In this document: positions 17,888-27,200 of the stretch, piece after piece
Position numbering within the stretch: position 1 is the first letter of the stretch
Layout of the letters: the number at the start of each line of letters is the position of its first letter
Notes under the pieces: generated by a model
Told to the model about the DNA's origin: nothing
Database searches by the model: none
Seen by the model: the letters and a program-made list of their open reading frames with translations, nothing else
Source of the DNA: Bacteroidota bacterium
GTDB taxonomy: Bacteria; Bacteroidota; Ignavibacteria; Kapaibacteriales; HRBIN21
Assembly: GCA_030550275.1 (NCBI GenBank)
Contig: JAUQPR010000006.1
Coordinates: 1-64,000, forward strand
Reading direction: 5' to 3'
DNA length: 64,000 nucleotides
Translations under genes and position numbers: made by a program

Positions 17888-18823
17888 GTGGCACTGGTGA
17901 CAGCACCTGGGGAACACGCTGCCGAGCTGCGCCGGCTCCGGAGGGCACTGCTGTTGAGCATTGGGGTTGCCCTCACACAGGCGCTGGGAGTGTGGTACTC
18001 CTCCAGCCTGGCGCTGCTCTCCGACACCGGGCATGTGCTGACGGATGTCTTGGCGCTGGCGTCGGCGTACCTTGCGCTCAAGGTGTTGGAGCGCCCGCTT
18101 CGAGCCGATACGCGCTTGACCTACGGACTGCATCGGGTGGAGGTGCTGGTGGCGTTGGGCAGTGGATTGCTCTTTCTGGGGATGTGCGGATGGATCGCCT
18201 GGGAGGCGGTGGAGCGGCTCCTGCAGCCGCGCCCGGTTGTGGTTGTACCGATGCTGGTGACGGCAGCGATTGGATTTGTAGGCAATCTGGTCTCCGCGCT
18301 CTTCCTGCGCCACGGTGCCTCGCTGAGCACTCGCGCGGCGTACCTGCATGTGCTGGGGGACCTGCTCTCCTCGGTTGCGGTGCTCAGTGGCGGGCTCTCG
18401 ATGCTGTGGAGCGGAGCGATGTGGATTGACCCAGTACTCTCGCTCGTGCTGACGGGGCTGCTGCTGCGGGGCGCGCTCCGCCTCCTCTGGGAGGGCGTCG
18501 AGGTGCTGTTGGAAGCAGCACCCTATCGCTTCCTGCCCAGCACGGTTACGGCAGAATTGGGCAGAGTCCCCGGAGTTGCCCAAGTGCACGACCTACACAT
18601 CTGGCGCATCTCCTCCAAGGAGCCTGCCTTGAGCGCACACCTTGTGCTGGAGCCGGGAGCGGACGCAGCAGCGGTGCTCGCCGCAGCGCAGCAGATGCTC
18701 CAGGAGCGCTTTGGGCTTCACCACACAACGCTGCAGTTGGAGCCGCCGGGGTTTGCCCACCACTGGGGCTGTGCCGATTGCCGGCTGCGGCGCATGCCAT
18801 CGGGCAAGGTTACCAACTCCTAA
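17888..18823 (+). CDS. CDF-family metal cation efflux protein (CzcD/ZitB-like)
   Basis: About 311 residues with six hydrophobic segments and a cytoplasmic C-terminal domain, a proton-coupled exporter of Zn2+ or similar divalent metals. The metal site is visible as H49-x3-D53 in TM2 (HVLTD) and H154-x3-D158 in TM5 (HVLGD). The C-terminal part (VPGVAQVHDLHIWRIS) is the CDF dimerisation domain. A tail with CADC may add metal ligands. The open frame continues far upstream, but family length and a GGAGAG site support a GTG start at 17888; GTG at 17897 is an alternative. Confidence in family is high, in start moderate. Confidence 0.9.
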   Translation: MALVTAPGEHAAELRRLRRALLLSIGVALTQALGVWYSSSLALLSDTGHVLTDVLALASAYLALKVLERPLRADTRLTYGLHRVEVLVALGSGLLFLGMCGWIAWEAVERLLQPRPVVVVPMLVTAAIGFVGNLVSALFLRHGASLSTRAAYLHVLGDLLSSVAVLSGGLSMLWSGAMWIDPVLSLVLTGLLLRGALRLLWEGVEVLLEAAPYRFLPSTVTAELGRVPGVAQVHDLHIWRISSKEPALSAHLVLEPGADAAAVLAAAQQMLQERFGLHHTTLQLEPPGFAHHWGCADCRLRRMPSGKVTNS

Positions 18824-18902
18824 CACTGCCGTAACACCCACGTTGCACTGCCGAGGGAGTTTCGCACTCGGTGCAAGTGCAACAATTCGTGCGGTCTTGT
18901 CC

Positions 18903-21710
18903 ATGCGGAGCACTGCGGCGGTATGGGGGATTACGCTACTGCTCCTGCAGCCTCTGGCTGCGTATGCCCAAGGGGTGGTGCTCGGAGAGGTTGTGGATGC
19001 CGAGAGCAACGATCCCGTTGGGCGGGCAACCGTCATGGCGCTTGGGGCTGACACCACAGGGACGTATGCGGATCTGCGCGGGAAGTTCCGCTTGCAGCTG
19101 CGGGCGGGGCAGTATCGTCTTCGGGTCTCTGCCGTTGGGTATACTGCAGCCGAAGTGCAGCCATTCCGTTTGGGCACTGGAGACACACTGCGCTTTCGGG
19201 TTCGGCTCTATCCCTCGGCGCGCCGGCTGGAGGGAGTGGTGGTCGAAGGGCGGCGGGAGCGCAGCAGTGTGGAATCGGCAATTGCCGAGCGGCGCTTCGG
19301 CGCGCAGATCGCAGAGGTGGTAGCCCAGGAGCAGCTCCGAGTCTCTGGGGATGGAGACCTGGGGCAGGCACTGATGCGGGTTACCGGCGTTGCCGTTGCC
19401 GAGGGGAAGTATGTCTACGTGCGCGGCATGAACGAGCGCTACAGCACGGTGCTGCTCAACGGGCTGCCGGTGGCGATGACCGAGCCGGACCGCCGTGCAG
19501 TCTCCCTGGAGCTGTTCCCCGCAGAGGTGATTGAGCGCTTCTCCGTCGTCAAAGCCTCCTCAGGCGAGCTTCCCGGTGCCGCTGGCGGCGTGGTGGACAT
19601 CCGGACGCTGGATTTCCCGGAAGCCTTGCAGCTTCGAGTGCGCTTGGGGAGCCCGTATGTGGAGGGCTTGAGCTTCCGGACACGCCACTTCCGGCACTAT
19701 CGGGAGGGTCCGGATGACTGGACCGGTTGGGATGGACGGTGGCGGGCACTACCGGCAATGGCGCCGGCGTCGCGCCGTGAGATGGAGCGGCTGCGGCAGG
19801 CGGCGTGGAATCCCTTCGACACCACTGGGGCACTGCAGCGATGGATCGAGCTGGGGCGCTCCTTCAACGCGCAAGCCTGGGGAGGCGACAGCACGACCGT
19901 GGGAGTTCTCCCAGCGCTGAGCCTCTCGATCGGTGGCACGCTCCCCTTCGGCGAGAGCGCACGGCTGGGCACGCTCGCTGCACTGAGCTATACCCGCGAA
20001 GCCAACTCCTCAGCAATCGAGTGGGCGGGGCTCCTTGCGGACCGTTCGCTTCTGTTCGAGCATGCCGGAACGGAGGCGCAGCGCAAGGTTGCATGGTCCG
20101 CTCTGGGCACTGCGGCGCTCGAGTTCGGTGCAACCACGGAGCTGCGGTGGTACACGCTGCTGAGCCGTCAGCTCACCGATCGCTTCCTTGCGCTGGAGGG
20201 AGCGGATTTGGGCTATCAGTTCCTGCAGACGCGTCACTTCGTCTACCACCTGACGCAGTACGAGCTGCTGAACACGCAGCTCAGCGGTCGTCATGCCCTG
20301 GGTGCAAGCCAGCTCCACTGGAGCCTTGGCTACGGCAGAGGACGGCAGCAACAGCCCGATTACCGGCGGTTGCGCTACCAGCGGCAGTTGGCTGCGGCAC
20401 CGGATGAACCCTTCTTTGCCGAGATCCCTCGGACGCAACAGGGGGACGGCACACGCGCTGGACGCTTCTTCTCCGACTTGGATGAGCGGCTCACCGCAGG
20501 CGAGCTCTCCTTCCAAGTGCCCTTCCAGCTTGGGACGCTGCAGCTTGGGCTTTCGCGCCTCCAGCGCGAGCGCAGCTTCTCTGCGCGCTCCTTCACCCTC
20601 ATCCAGGCGCCAAGGGCAACTCCGTGGACGCTCGACCTGACGCTGCCGCCGGAGCAGCTTCTGGTGGCAGAAAACTTCCGCGAGGATGGGCTTGGGATCT
20701 CCGAGGACACCAAGCTCAGCGACTCCTACCGCGCCTCCGAGGGGGTGTGGGCGGGGAGCGTCACTGCACGGTTCCGCGTCAATGTGGCGCAGATCCCGCT
20801 GGAACTCAGCCTGGGGCTGCGGCTGGAGAGCATTCAGCAGAGCCTGTCCAGCCATCTCATCAACGAGCAGCCGCTCGAGCAGCAGCAGCGCTGGGACAAC
20901 TGGTTGCCGAGCGTGAGTCTGCTTGTGCGTCTATCCGAGCAGATGCAGGTGCGCGCCGCGGTCTCCCGGACGGTGACCACGCCAACCTTCCGCGAGGTTG
21001 CGCCCTTTGCCTTCTTCGATGTTGCTGAGCAGGCGCTCGTGCAAGGGAATCCGCTCCTCAAGCCCGCCGATGCCCTCAGCGGTGAGCTGCGCTGGGAGCT
21101 CTACCCCGACGTCGGGGAGATGCTCAGCCTGGGGGTTTTTGCCAAGTCCATCCGTAACGCGCTGGAGGAGACTATCTTCCCGCAGCAGAGTGAGCTCACG
21201 CGCACCTATGCAAACTCCGAGCAGCCGGCGCGCATCCTCGGTGCGGAGGCGGAGTTCCGCTACCGCTTCGGGCTTCCGGGAAGCTCGGTCAAGCAGTTCG
21301 CGCTGCAGGGCAACTTTACGCTCCTGCACGGGCGGGTGGCGGTGCGCAGCGGAGGCTTGGTCGTTGAGCGCCAGCTCTGGGGGCAATCCCCCTACGCGCT
21401 CAATCTGGGGCTGACGGCAGCCACCCCCTGGGGCGGCGAGCTGGGGCTGTTCTGGAATCGGCTGGGACGGCGAATCGTCCGCGTTGCGCAGCCGGAGCAG
21501 TACCAGTTCGAGGATCCGCACATCTACGAGCTGCCACAGGATATGCTCAACCTCACCCTCCGGCAGCCCCTGTGGGCGGGGGTGGAGTTGGGGCTCAAAG
21601 CAAGCAATCTGCTGAGAGTCTCGGAGCGCTGGGAGCAGGGTGGAAGGCAGGTCTTCCAGCGCCGCTTGCCGCGGACCTTCCAGCTCAGCTTCAGCTACCG
21701 TGTCCAATAG
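18903..21710 (+). CDS. TonB-dependent outer-membrane receptor with carboxypeptidase-regulatory-like N-domain
   Basis: 935 residues with signal peptide MRSTAAVWGITLLLLQPLAAYAQ. Residues of about 25-110 form a carboxypeptidase-regulatory-like sandwich (GEVVDAESNDPVGRATV, GQYRLRVSAVGY), typical of Bacteroidota receptors. A plug domain follows, with YVRGMNERYSTVLLNGLP and a GAAGGVVDI strand. The rest is a 22-strand-type barrel ending in RTFQLSFSYRVQ. It should import an iron chelate, vitamin or oligomer across the outer membrane using TonB energy; the ligand is unknown. It lies 58 bases upstream of a secreted beta-helix protein in the same direction, a likely partner. No promoter box recognised in the 79-base gap before it. 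Confidence 0.92.
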   Translation: MRSTAAVWGITLLLLQPLAAYAQGVVLGEVVDAESNDPVGRATVMALGADTTGTYADLRGKFRLQLRAGQYRLRVSAVGYTAAEVQPFRLGTGDTLRFRVRLYPSARRLEGVVVEGRRERSSVESAIAERRFGAQIAEVVAQEQLRVSGDGDLGQALMRVTGVAVAEGKYVYVRGMNERYSTVLLNGLPVAMTEPDRRAVSLELFPAEVIERFSVVKASSGELPGAAGGVVDIRTLDFPEALQLRVRLGSPYVEGLSFRTRHFRHYREGPDDWTGWDGRWRALPAMAPASRREMERLRQAAWNPFDTTGALQRWIELGRSFNAQAWGGDSTTVGVLPALSLSIGGTLPFGESARLGTLAALSYTREANSSAIEWAGLLADRSLLFEHAGTEAQRKVAWSALGTAALEFGATTELRWYTLLSRQLTDRFLALEGADLGYQFLQTRHFVYHLTQYELLNTQLSGRHALGASQLHWSLGYGRGRQQQPDYRRLRYQRQLAAAPDEPFFAEIPRTQQGDGTRAGRFFSDLDERLTAGELSFQVPFQLGTLQLGLSRLQRERSFSARSFTLIQAPRATPWTLDLTLPPEQLLVAENFREDGLGISEDTKLSDSYRASEGVWAGSVTARFRVNVAQIPLELSLGLRLESIQQSLSSHLINEQPLEQQQRWDNWLPSVSLLVRLSEQMQVRAAVSRTVTTPTFREVAPFAFFDVAEQALVQGNPLLKPADALSGELRWELYPDVGEMLSLGVFAKSIRNALEETIFPQQSELTRTYANSEQPARILGAEAEFRYRFGLPGSSVKQFALQGNFTLLHGRVAVRSGGLVVERQLWGQSPYALNLGLTAATPWGGELGLFWNRLGRRIVRVAQPEQYQFEDPHIYELPQDMLNLTLRQPLWAGVELGLKASNLLRVSERWEQGGRQVFQRRLPRTFQLSFSYRVQ

Positions 21711-21768
21711 GGCGATGTCCCACGCAGGGCTCGCAGGTATGTTCCACAATCGTACACGCACAGGGCTC

Positions 21769-23805
21769 ATGAACCGCAGAACCGCATTCCTGGGATGGAT
21801 GGTCGCTGCAGTGGTGGCACTCTCTGGATACGCCACACTGGCGCAGCAACCCACCTCGGTCCAGCTCCGCAAACCTGCCGGTGGAGAGATCTTCCGCGCA
21901 GGAACCTCGCAGGACCTGGAGTGGTGGTGGGACACAACCGGGGCAAGCACGGTCTACCCCGTCTGGCGCTTCCAGTTTGGGACATCTCCGACGGGACCTT
22001 GGCAGGACCTGCCCGGAGCAAGGGCGGTCAAGGATAGTGGGCGGACCCGGCTGCGCTTCCCCGGTGGCTTTCGGGTGCCGGCAGTGCGCACCACTACCGG
22101 CTACGTGCGCATCGTGTTGGTCAATCCCGATGGCTCGCTCAACGAAGCCGTCTCCGACGTCAACGATGCCCCGTTCACGATTGTGCAGCCGGAGCCGATT
22201 CGGGTTGATTCCGTGCTCCGCGACCCAATTCGCACGGTTGTGACGCTCTCGCGCAACAAGATCTACGGCTTGGATGGCTACGTGTTCGTGGACAGCGGCG
22301 GAGTGCTCCGTATCGAGCCGGGTACGATCATCGTCGGAGATACCGTCGGGCAGAACTCCTCGCTGTGCGTCAACCGCGGTGGAATCATCTACGCGAACGG
22401 GCGTCCGGATGCCCCAATTGTCTTCACAAGCTCTGCGCCACCTGGGCAGCGGGCAGCCGGGGACTGGGGCGGAATTCAGATCTGCGGGCGCGCGCGCATC
22501 AACAATCCCGGCGGAGAGGCAGCACTTGAGGGCGGTATCGCCGACGCCCAGCGCATTCGCGGGTGGTTTGGCGGCAACGATGACAACGATAGCTCCGGCG
22601 TACTGCGCTACGTGCGGATTGAGTTCGCCGGAATCGCTGCCTTCCCCAATCAGGAGCTCAACGGGCTAACGCTCGGAGGTGTCGGACGCCGCACGGTTAT
22701 CGAGAACGTCATGGTCTCGTACGCCAACGATGATGCCTTCGAGTGGTTCGGCGGCACCGTTGACGCGCGCAGGATCATCGCCTACGCCACGCTGGATGAC
22801 GACTTCGACGGGGACAACGGCTGGCGCGGGCGCGTCCAGTTCGCCTTTGCCGTCCGCAAGCCGCAGGTTGCCGATGTCTCCACCAGCCAGACCTTCGAGA
22901 TGGACAACGATGCCGCAGCCTCGTACAACCAGCCGTACACGGCTCCGGTGTTCTCCAATGTGACCTCGATTGGTCCGCTGCAGGACACCGCATGGAGCGC
23001 CCCGCGGGACTTCAGCCGGTACTTTGGGGCGGCAGTGCAGATTCGGCGCAATGCACGTACGAGCATCTTCAACTCCATCTTCGTGGGCTGGCCGCGCGGC
23101 GTTGAGATTGCAAATGCCAACACGATGGCGGCAGCACAGGCGGATTCGCTGCAGATTCGCAACTGCTCCTTCTTCGGAATCAAGGGCACCTGGCTCAACT
23201 TCGCCGGTGGGACGCCTCCGGCGGGGATGACGCCAGACTGGATTGCAACGCCCGCCTTTGGCAACGAGCTCTTCAAAGCCTCGCCCGCACTGGCACAGTT
23301 GCGCAATCCCTACGCCTACGACAACCAGGAGCTCTTTGACCCGCGCCCGTCCCCGCAGGCGCCCTACCTCCGGACAGCCAGCTTCGAGCGCTCGGGTATC
23401 GTCCCCATAGACGACCCCTGGTTCGAGCGGGTGCCCTTCCGAGGTGCCTTCGGAGAGGAGCGGTGGGATCTCCCGTGGGCAAACTACGACCCCATCTCCA
23501 CCGATTACACCGTCTCGGTCGGCAAGGATTGGCATGTGTGGGATGCTCGGGCGGAGCTCTTCCCGCAGCCGGCTGAGACGATGACATGGCTGCGCTACGA
23601 GGTGCCGCAGGAGCAGTTCATCCGCATTGAGCTGGTCTCCGCCGAGGGGATCTCTCTGGGCACCATCGCTGAGGGGTACCGAGGGCAGGGCATCTACGAG
23701 CTGCCCGTTCGGCTGGATGGTGTGAGCTCCGGCGTGTACTTCGTGCGGATTTGGTACAGCACAAGTGGGCGGACCATCACGCTTCCCCTCTGCCGCGTGC
23801 GGTAG
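21769..23805 (+). CDS. Secreted beta-helix-like protein with T9SS sorting domain, paired with the TonB receptor
   Basis: 678 residues with signal peptide MNRRTAFLGWMVAAVVALSGYATLAQ. An Ig-like domain covers about 27-140. Residues of about 175-480 are a conserved block (VLRIEPGTIIVGD, GDWGGIQICGRARIN, YVRIEFAGIA, NGLTLGGVG, DDAFEWFGGTVDARRI) found in Bacteroidota surface proteins often misnamed 'multidrug transporter'. The pattern suggests a right-handed beta-helix. The C-terminus (GIYELPVRLDGVSSGVYFVRIWYSTSGR) is a T9SS type A sorting domain. The ATG at 21769 is chosen because it starts the signal peptide. It may bind the receptor's ligand at the surface; that is inference. Confidence 0.82.
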   Translation: MNRRTAFLGWMVAAVVALSGYATLAQQPTSVQLRKPAGGEIFRAGTSQDLEWWWDTTGASTVYPVWRFQFGTSPTGPWQDLPGARAVKDSGRTRLRFPGGFRVPAVRTTTGYVRIVLVNPDGSLNEAVSDVNDAPFTIVQPEPIRVDSVLRDPIRTVVTLSRNKIYGLDGYVFVDSGGVLRIEPGTIIVGDTVGQNSSLCVNRGGIIYANGRPDAPIVFTSSAPPGQRAAGDWGGIQICGRARINNPGGEAALEGGIADAQRIRGWFGGNDDNDSSGVLRYVRIEFAGIAAFPNQELNGLTLGGVGRRTVIENVMVSYANDDAFEWFGGTVDARRIIAYATLDDDFDGDNGWRGRVQFAFAVRKPQVADVSTSQTFEMDNDAAASYNQPYTAPVFSNVTSIGPLQDTAWSAPRDFSRYFGAAVQIRRNARTSIFNSIFVGWPRGVEIANANTMAAAQADSLQIRNCSFFGIKGTWLNFAGGTPPAGMTPDWIATPAFGNELFKASPALAQLRNPYAYDNQELFDPRPSPQAPYLRTASFERSGIVPIDDPWFERVPFRGAFGEERWDLPWANYDPISTDYTVSVGKDWHVWDARAELFPQPAETMTWLRYEVPQEQFIRIELVSAEGISLGTIAEGYRGQGIYELPVRLDGVSSGVYFVRIWYSTSGRTITLPLCRVR

Positions 23806-23837
23806 GACCGCAGGGAGTGCGGACCGCACGAAACAAC

Positions 23838-23874
23838 AAGCGCCCGTGCCGGGCGGCACGGGCGCTTATGTTTT
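23838..23874. terminator. Bidirectional Rho-independent terminator
   Basis: A perfect 13-bp stem (23838-23850 with 23855-23867) and a GGGC loop. It is followed by TATGTTTT on the plus strand and by GTTGTTT on the minus strand. It sits between the convergent beta-helix gene and ssrA and can end transcription of both. Confidence 0.8.
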
Positions 23875-23927
23875 GGGGGGCGTACGGAGGGCACTGCGGT
23901 GGTGAAATGGGGAGGGACAGGGTGTCG

Positions 23928-24297
23928 TGGAGATGGTGGGAGTCGAACCCACGTCCAGGATGTGAACCCAAGAGCATCTCCATGCTCAGCCACTCTTTGG
24001 GATTTCGCACTGGCGAGATCCGAGTGGCGGGATCGCCAGCGCTATCGCCGCTTGTCTGGGTGCCCTCGCCGCCCGGCGATAGCAGCGATGGCACCGCCCA
24101 TCAGTGACCACGCCTACAGCGAAGCGGATGGGCACACTTCGTGTAGACGATGGCGCCTAATCCCTCGGATTAGGCAGCCATGCGGTACGAGACCGCGTCG
24201 GCACTTTTCGTCCGCCGGTTGGATTTACGTGCTCACCGGCGTAGCACGGCATGCAGCTCTTGGATTCTGCCATCCCGTCGAGACCGAGTACATCCCC
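23928..24297 (-). ncRNA. ssrA: Transfer-messenger RNA (tmRNA)
   Basis: The minus strand starts GGGGATG, followed by the tmRNA-typical TCTCGACGGGAT and CTGCATGCCG segments. It ends with the T-arm GTGGGTTCGACTCCCAC and acceptor strand CATCTCC plus discriminator A. The seven acceptor pairs form, with G-U at the third pair, the alanine identity element. CCA is not encoded; the template reads CGA, so it must be added. Length is about 370 bases. tmRNA rescues stalled ribosomes by trans-translation with SmpB. The 5' end lies 34 bases after the stop of the preceding same-strand gene, so read-through from the argS cluster is possible; a 3' terminator is shared with the convergent gene. Confidence 0.95.
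24170..24202 (-). other. tmRNA tag reading frame encoding ADAVSYRMAA
   Basis: Within ssrA, the minus strand reads GCC as resume codon and encodes Ala-Asp-Ala-Val-Ser-Tyr-Arg-Met-Ala-Ala before TAA. The stop is followed directly by a hairpin (CCTAATCC with GGGATTAGG). The tag aligns with the known Chlorobium tag ADDYSYAMAA and ends in Met-Ala-Ala rather than Leu-Ala-Ala. Confidence 0.85.
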
Positions 24298-24331
24298 GCA
24301 TGCCGAGCGTATAGACGCAGCAGATCCCCCG

Positions 24332-25054
24332 TTAGTGCGGACGCTCCTGGAGGCGCTGCCAGAGCTTCTGTCGGGCAATCGGGAGCACGGTCTCCCGAAG
24401 CGGTAGGGCAAAGTCGGTATCGCAGACGTAGGTTGCCGGATGCGGTAGCTGAAGCGTACGCACTCGCTGCAGGAGCTGCTCCGCGTGCAGGATACCCGAG
24501 AAGGGCTCCTGCCAGACCAGCTCCAGTGTGACCTCGCGCTGCTGCTCGGCGGTGTAGACGGGGGAGAGTCGGTAGTGCCAGACCAGCAACTGGTGCTGCG
24601 TGGGATCGGGAGTGAGGAGATAGCCTTCGTCGCGGTACAGCGGCAGTATCCCCAGTTCGTGGATGCCGATATGTTCGCAGGCAAACTCGTAGAGGGCTTG
24701 GCTTTCCTGCCACAGTTGCTCCACAAGCGGCAGCGCCCACTGGAGCAGCTCAAAGACCTGCTGGAGGAAGCGTTCACGAGCGGCAGGGGTATACTCGGGG
24801 ATGCGCTCCAGGCGCAGCGCAGCCCAGTCGATCCGCACGAGGATGTGCGGGAAGACATCCTCCAGCTCTTCGCGCGACCGCAGGAGCTGGAGGAGCTGCT
24901 CGCGCAGCCGGCTTACCTCCAGCCGTGTGGGGAAGAGGCGGTGCTGGCGCAGCGCCAGCCGATGGGATTGCAACGCCGCCAAGATGCGGTACTGCGCTGC
25001 TTCCCAATCCTGCCCCGCACGCAGGAACAGCTCCAGCGACAGCGGCACAGGCAT
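24332..25054 (-). CDS. Hypothetical protein between argS and ssrA
   Basis: About 230 residues with no signal peptide and no recognised domain. The N-terminal half is helical and rich in Leu, Arg and Gln (LAALQSHRLALRQHRLFP). The C-terminal half is beta-rich (VWHYRLSPVY, VTLELVWQEPF). Codon and composition bias match its neighbours, and the frame lies in line with argS, whose stop is 69 bases upstream. The start is uncertain: ATG at 25054 begins a compact MPVPLSLELFL, while non-ATG starts up to 25123 exist. Function unknown. Confidence 0.6.
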   Translation of the reverse strand: MPVPLSLELFLRAGQDWEAAQYRILAALQSHRLALRQHRLFPTRLEVSRLREQLLQLLRSREELEDVFPHILVRIDWAALRLERIPEYTPAARERFLQQVFELLQWALPLVEQLWQESQALYEFACEHIGIHELGILPLYRDEGYLLTPDPTQHQLLVWHYRLSPVYTAEQQREVTLELVWQEPFSGILHAEQLLQRVRTLQLPHPATYVCDTDFALPLRETVLPIARQKLWQRLQERPH

Positions 25055-25123
25055 GCTGCTCGGTTCCCGCTTGACTCCGCGCTCATATAAAACGATGACC
25101 CCACGGCGGGCAGTGCAGCGCAA

Positions 25124-26785
25124 TCAAGCTGTGACGGGCTCGCGCTCCATCCGCTCCGGGGCAGAGATCCCCAAAACCCGCAAGCCGTTACGCAGGACGG
25201 TGCGGGTGACCTGTGCCAGGCGGAATCGGGCATGCATCTGCTCCTCGGTCTCGGCTCCGAGGATGCGGCATTCGTGGTAGAAGGCGTGGAACTGCTGGGC
25301 AACCTCGCGCAGGTACTCCGCAAGGAGCTGGGGCTCGAAGAGCTGGGCTGCTTTGGCAAGCCGCTCTGGGAAGCGGAGCAGCACTCGAATGAGCGCCTGC
25401 TCCGCCGGGTGGCGCAGGCAGTCGGTGTCGGCATCCTCTCGCCAGGCGATCCCACGCTGGCGAGCCTGGCGGAAGATCGAGCAGATTCGGGCGTGCGCGT
25501 ACTGCAAGTAGAAGACGGGGTTGAGCTCGCTTTGCTGCCGCGCCAGCTCCAAATCGAACTCCAGGTGCGTTGACGGTGCCCGCATCAGGAAGAAGAAGCG
25601 CACGACGTCGGGTCCGAGCTCCTCCAGCAGCTCGTCGAGCGTGTAGCTTTTGCCGGAGCGTTTGGACATCTTGACCTGCTGCCCGCCCTCGGTGAGCGTG
25701 ACGAACTGGTGCAGCACAACCTTGATGCGCGAGGTGTCGTATCCAAGCGCGGCAACGGCGGTGAGGACATCCTCGATGGTGGCGATGTGATCGGCGCCGA
25801 GCACGTCTACGATGAGATCGTAGCCGCGCTCCAGCTTGTCGCAGTGGTAGGCGATATCGGGGAGCCGATAGGTCCCCTCGCCGCTGGATTTGACCAGCAC
25901 GCGGTCCTGGCGCCCGAAACGGCTGAGCGCAATCCAGAGCGCGCCATCCTTCTCGTAGAGCAGCTCCCGTTGCCGGAGCGCTTCCAGGATGGCGGCAACT
26001 TTGCCGTCCCGGTAGAGCGAGTCCTCGTTGAAGTACACGTCGTGCTCGATGCCCATGCGGCGCAGCGTCTGGCGGATGCGCTCAAAGCACCACTGTTCGC
26101 CCGTGTGGCGTGCGATGCGCAGGTGCTCCTCGGTCTCCTCCCGTAGGCGGTCGCCGTACTGCTCCAGCAGCAGCCGTGCGATGTCCCAGATGTAATCGCC
26201 GTGGTAGCCCTCCTCGGGGAATGGGTATTCGTCGCCGAGGAGCTGCCGGTAGCGGGCGTAGACGCTGCGCCCCAGCAGCAGCATCTGGTTGCCGGCGTTG
26301 TTGAAGTAGTACTCGCGCGTGACCTGGTAGCCGCACCAATCGAGCAGATTGGCGATGGTGTCGCCCAGTGCGGCGTTACGCCCGTGCCCCAGATGGAGCG
26401 GACCGGTAGGATTGGCAGAGACGTACTCGACGTTGGCACGTTTGCCCGCGCCCAGCGGGAGCCGCCCGTATGCATCGCCTTCGGAGGCGATGCGCGCAAG
26501 CATGCGGGTGTAGAAGGTGGGCGAGAAGCGGAAGTTGAGGAAGCCGGCACCGGCAACCTCGGCGGTGACCTCCTCGCCTGGGAGCCGGAGCTGTGCGAGC
26601 AGCTCTTCGGCGATCTGGCGCGGGGGACGCCGCAGGTGCCGCGCCAGTTGGAGCGCAACGGTCGTGGCAAGGTCGCCGTGTTCGGGGAGGCGTGGGACCT
26701 CGAACTCCGGCTCTACCAGCCCGCCCGCCCCAATGCGGTCGAGCGCTTCCCGAACGTACGGCTCAAGATAGCTTTCCAGCAGCAT
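25124..26785 (-). CDS. argS: Arginyl-tRNA synthetase
   Basis: 553 residues, normal for bacterial class I ArgRS, which charges tRNA-Arg with arginine. The HIGH signature is HLGH at 131-134, preceded by SANPTGPL. KMSKR is at 372-376. The N-terminal add-on domain (LPEHGDLATTVALQLA) and the C-terminal anticodon-binding domain are present. The ATG at 26785 follows GGAGGAG and overlaps the end of rsfS by 23 bases; the TTG at 26809 is less likely. Part of a cluster with rsfS upstream and ssrA downstream. Confidence 0.97.
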   Translation of the reverse strand: MLLESYLEPYVREALDRIGAGGLVEPEFEVPRLPEHGDLATTVALQLARHLRRPPRQIAEELLAQLRLPGEEVTAEVAGAGFLNFRFSPTFYTRMLARIASEGDAYGRLPLGAGKRANVEYVSANPTGPLHLGHGRNAALGDTIANLLDWCGYQVTREYYFNNAGNQMLLLGRSVYARYRQLLGDEYPFPEEGYHGDYIWDIARLLLEQYGDRLREETEEHLRIARHTGEQWCFERIRQTLRRMGIEHDVYFNEDSLYRDGKVAAILEALRQRELLYEKDGALWIALSRFGRQDRVLVKSSGEGTYRLPDIAYHCDKLERGYDLIVDVLGADHIATIEDVLTAVAALGYDTSRIKVVLHQFVTLTEGGQQVKMSKRSGKSYTLDELLEELGPDVVRFFFLMRAPSTHLEFDLELARQQSELNPVFYLQYAHARICSIFRQARQRGIAWREDADTDCLRHPAEQALIRVLLRFPERLAKAAQLFEPQLLAEYLREVAQQFHAFYHECRILGAETEEQMHARFRLAQVTRTVLRNGLRVLGISAPERMEREPVTA

Positions 26786-27200
26786 CGGAGGGCTCCTCCG
26801 GTACGCCAACGGTCACGGTGCACAGCCGGAGCGTCTGCTCGGAGAGCCGCAACTGCGGCACATCGCCCCAGAGCCGCTCCAAGCGGTAATATGCCCGAGC
26901 CTCCGGACGGAACAGGTGGACGACCACGTCCAGGTAGTCCATCAGCAGCCACTGCATGGCTTCCCAGCCCTCCACGCGTGGAGCGGAGAGCCCGCGCTGC
27001 CGTGTGGCAAGCTCAATGGCTTCGGCAACTGCGCGCAGTTGCGCTTCAGAGCTGCAGGTGCACAGCACGAAGTAGTCTGCCGGAGCGTTCTCCAAGGCGC
27101 CCAGGTGCAGCACGAGGATATCTTCGGCTTTCTTCTCCCAGGCAATTCGGGCGCACAGCTGCGCCAGTCCTCGCGATGTTCGGAGCGGTTTAGGCTTCAT
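26763..27200 (-). CDS. rsfS: Ribosomal silencing factor RsfS (Iojap family)
   Basis: 145 residues. RsfS binds ribosomal protein uL14 and blocks subunit joining during starvation. Family features are AEDILVLHLGALENAPADYFVLCTCSSEAQLRAVAEAIE in outline (the 'D-x-hydrophobic ... DYFVI..G.S..Q..AI' core), EGWEAMQWLLMDYLDVVVHLF, and the end YYRLERLWGDVP. The ATG overlaps the LytR_C stop by ATGA. The C-terminal tail runs about 20 residues past the usual end, into argS. Confidence 0.95.
   Translation of the reverse strand: MKPKPLRTSRGLAQLCARIAWEKKAEDILVLHLGALENAPADYFVLCTCSSEAQLRAVAEAIELATRQRGLSAPRVEGWEAMQWLLMDYLDVVVHLFRPEARAYYRLERLWGDVPQLRLSEQTLRLCTVTVGVPEEPSDAAGKLS

Noticed and set aside
24298-24331. 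TATACG at 24308-24313 as a dedicated ssrA promoter
   Set aside because: It does not match the TAnnTTTG type and has no -35 partner; kept only as a possibility.
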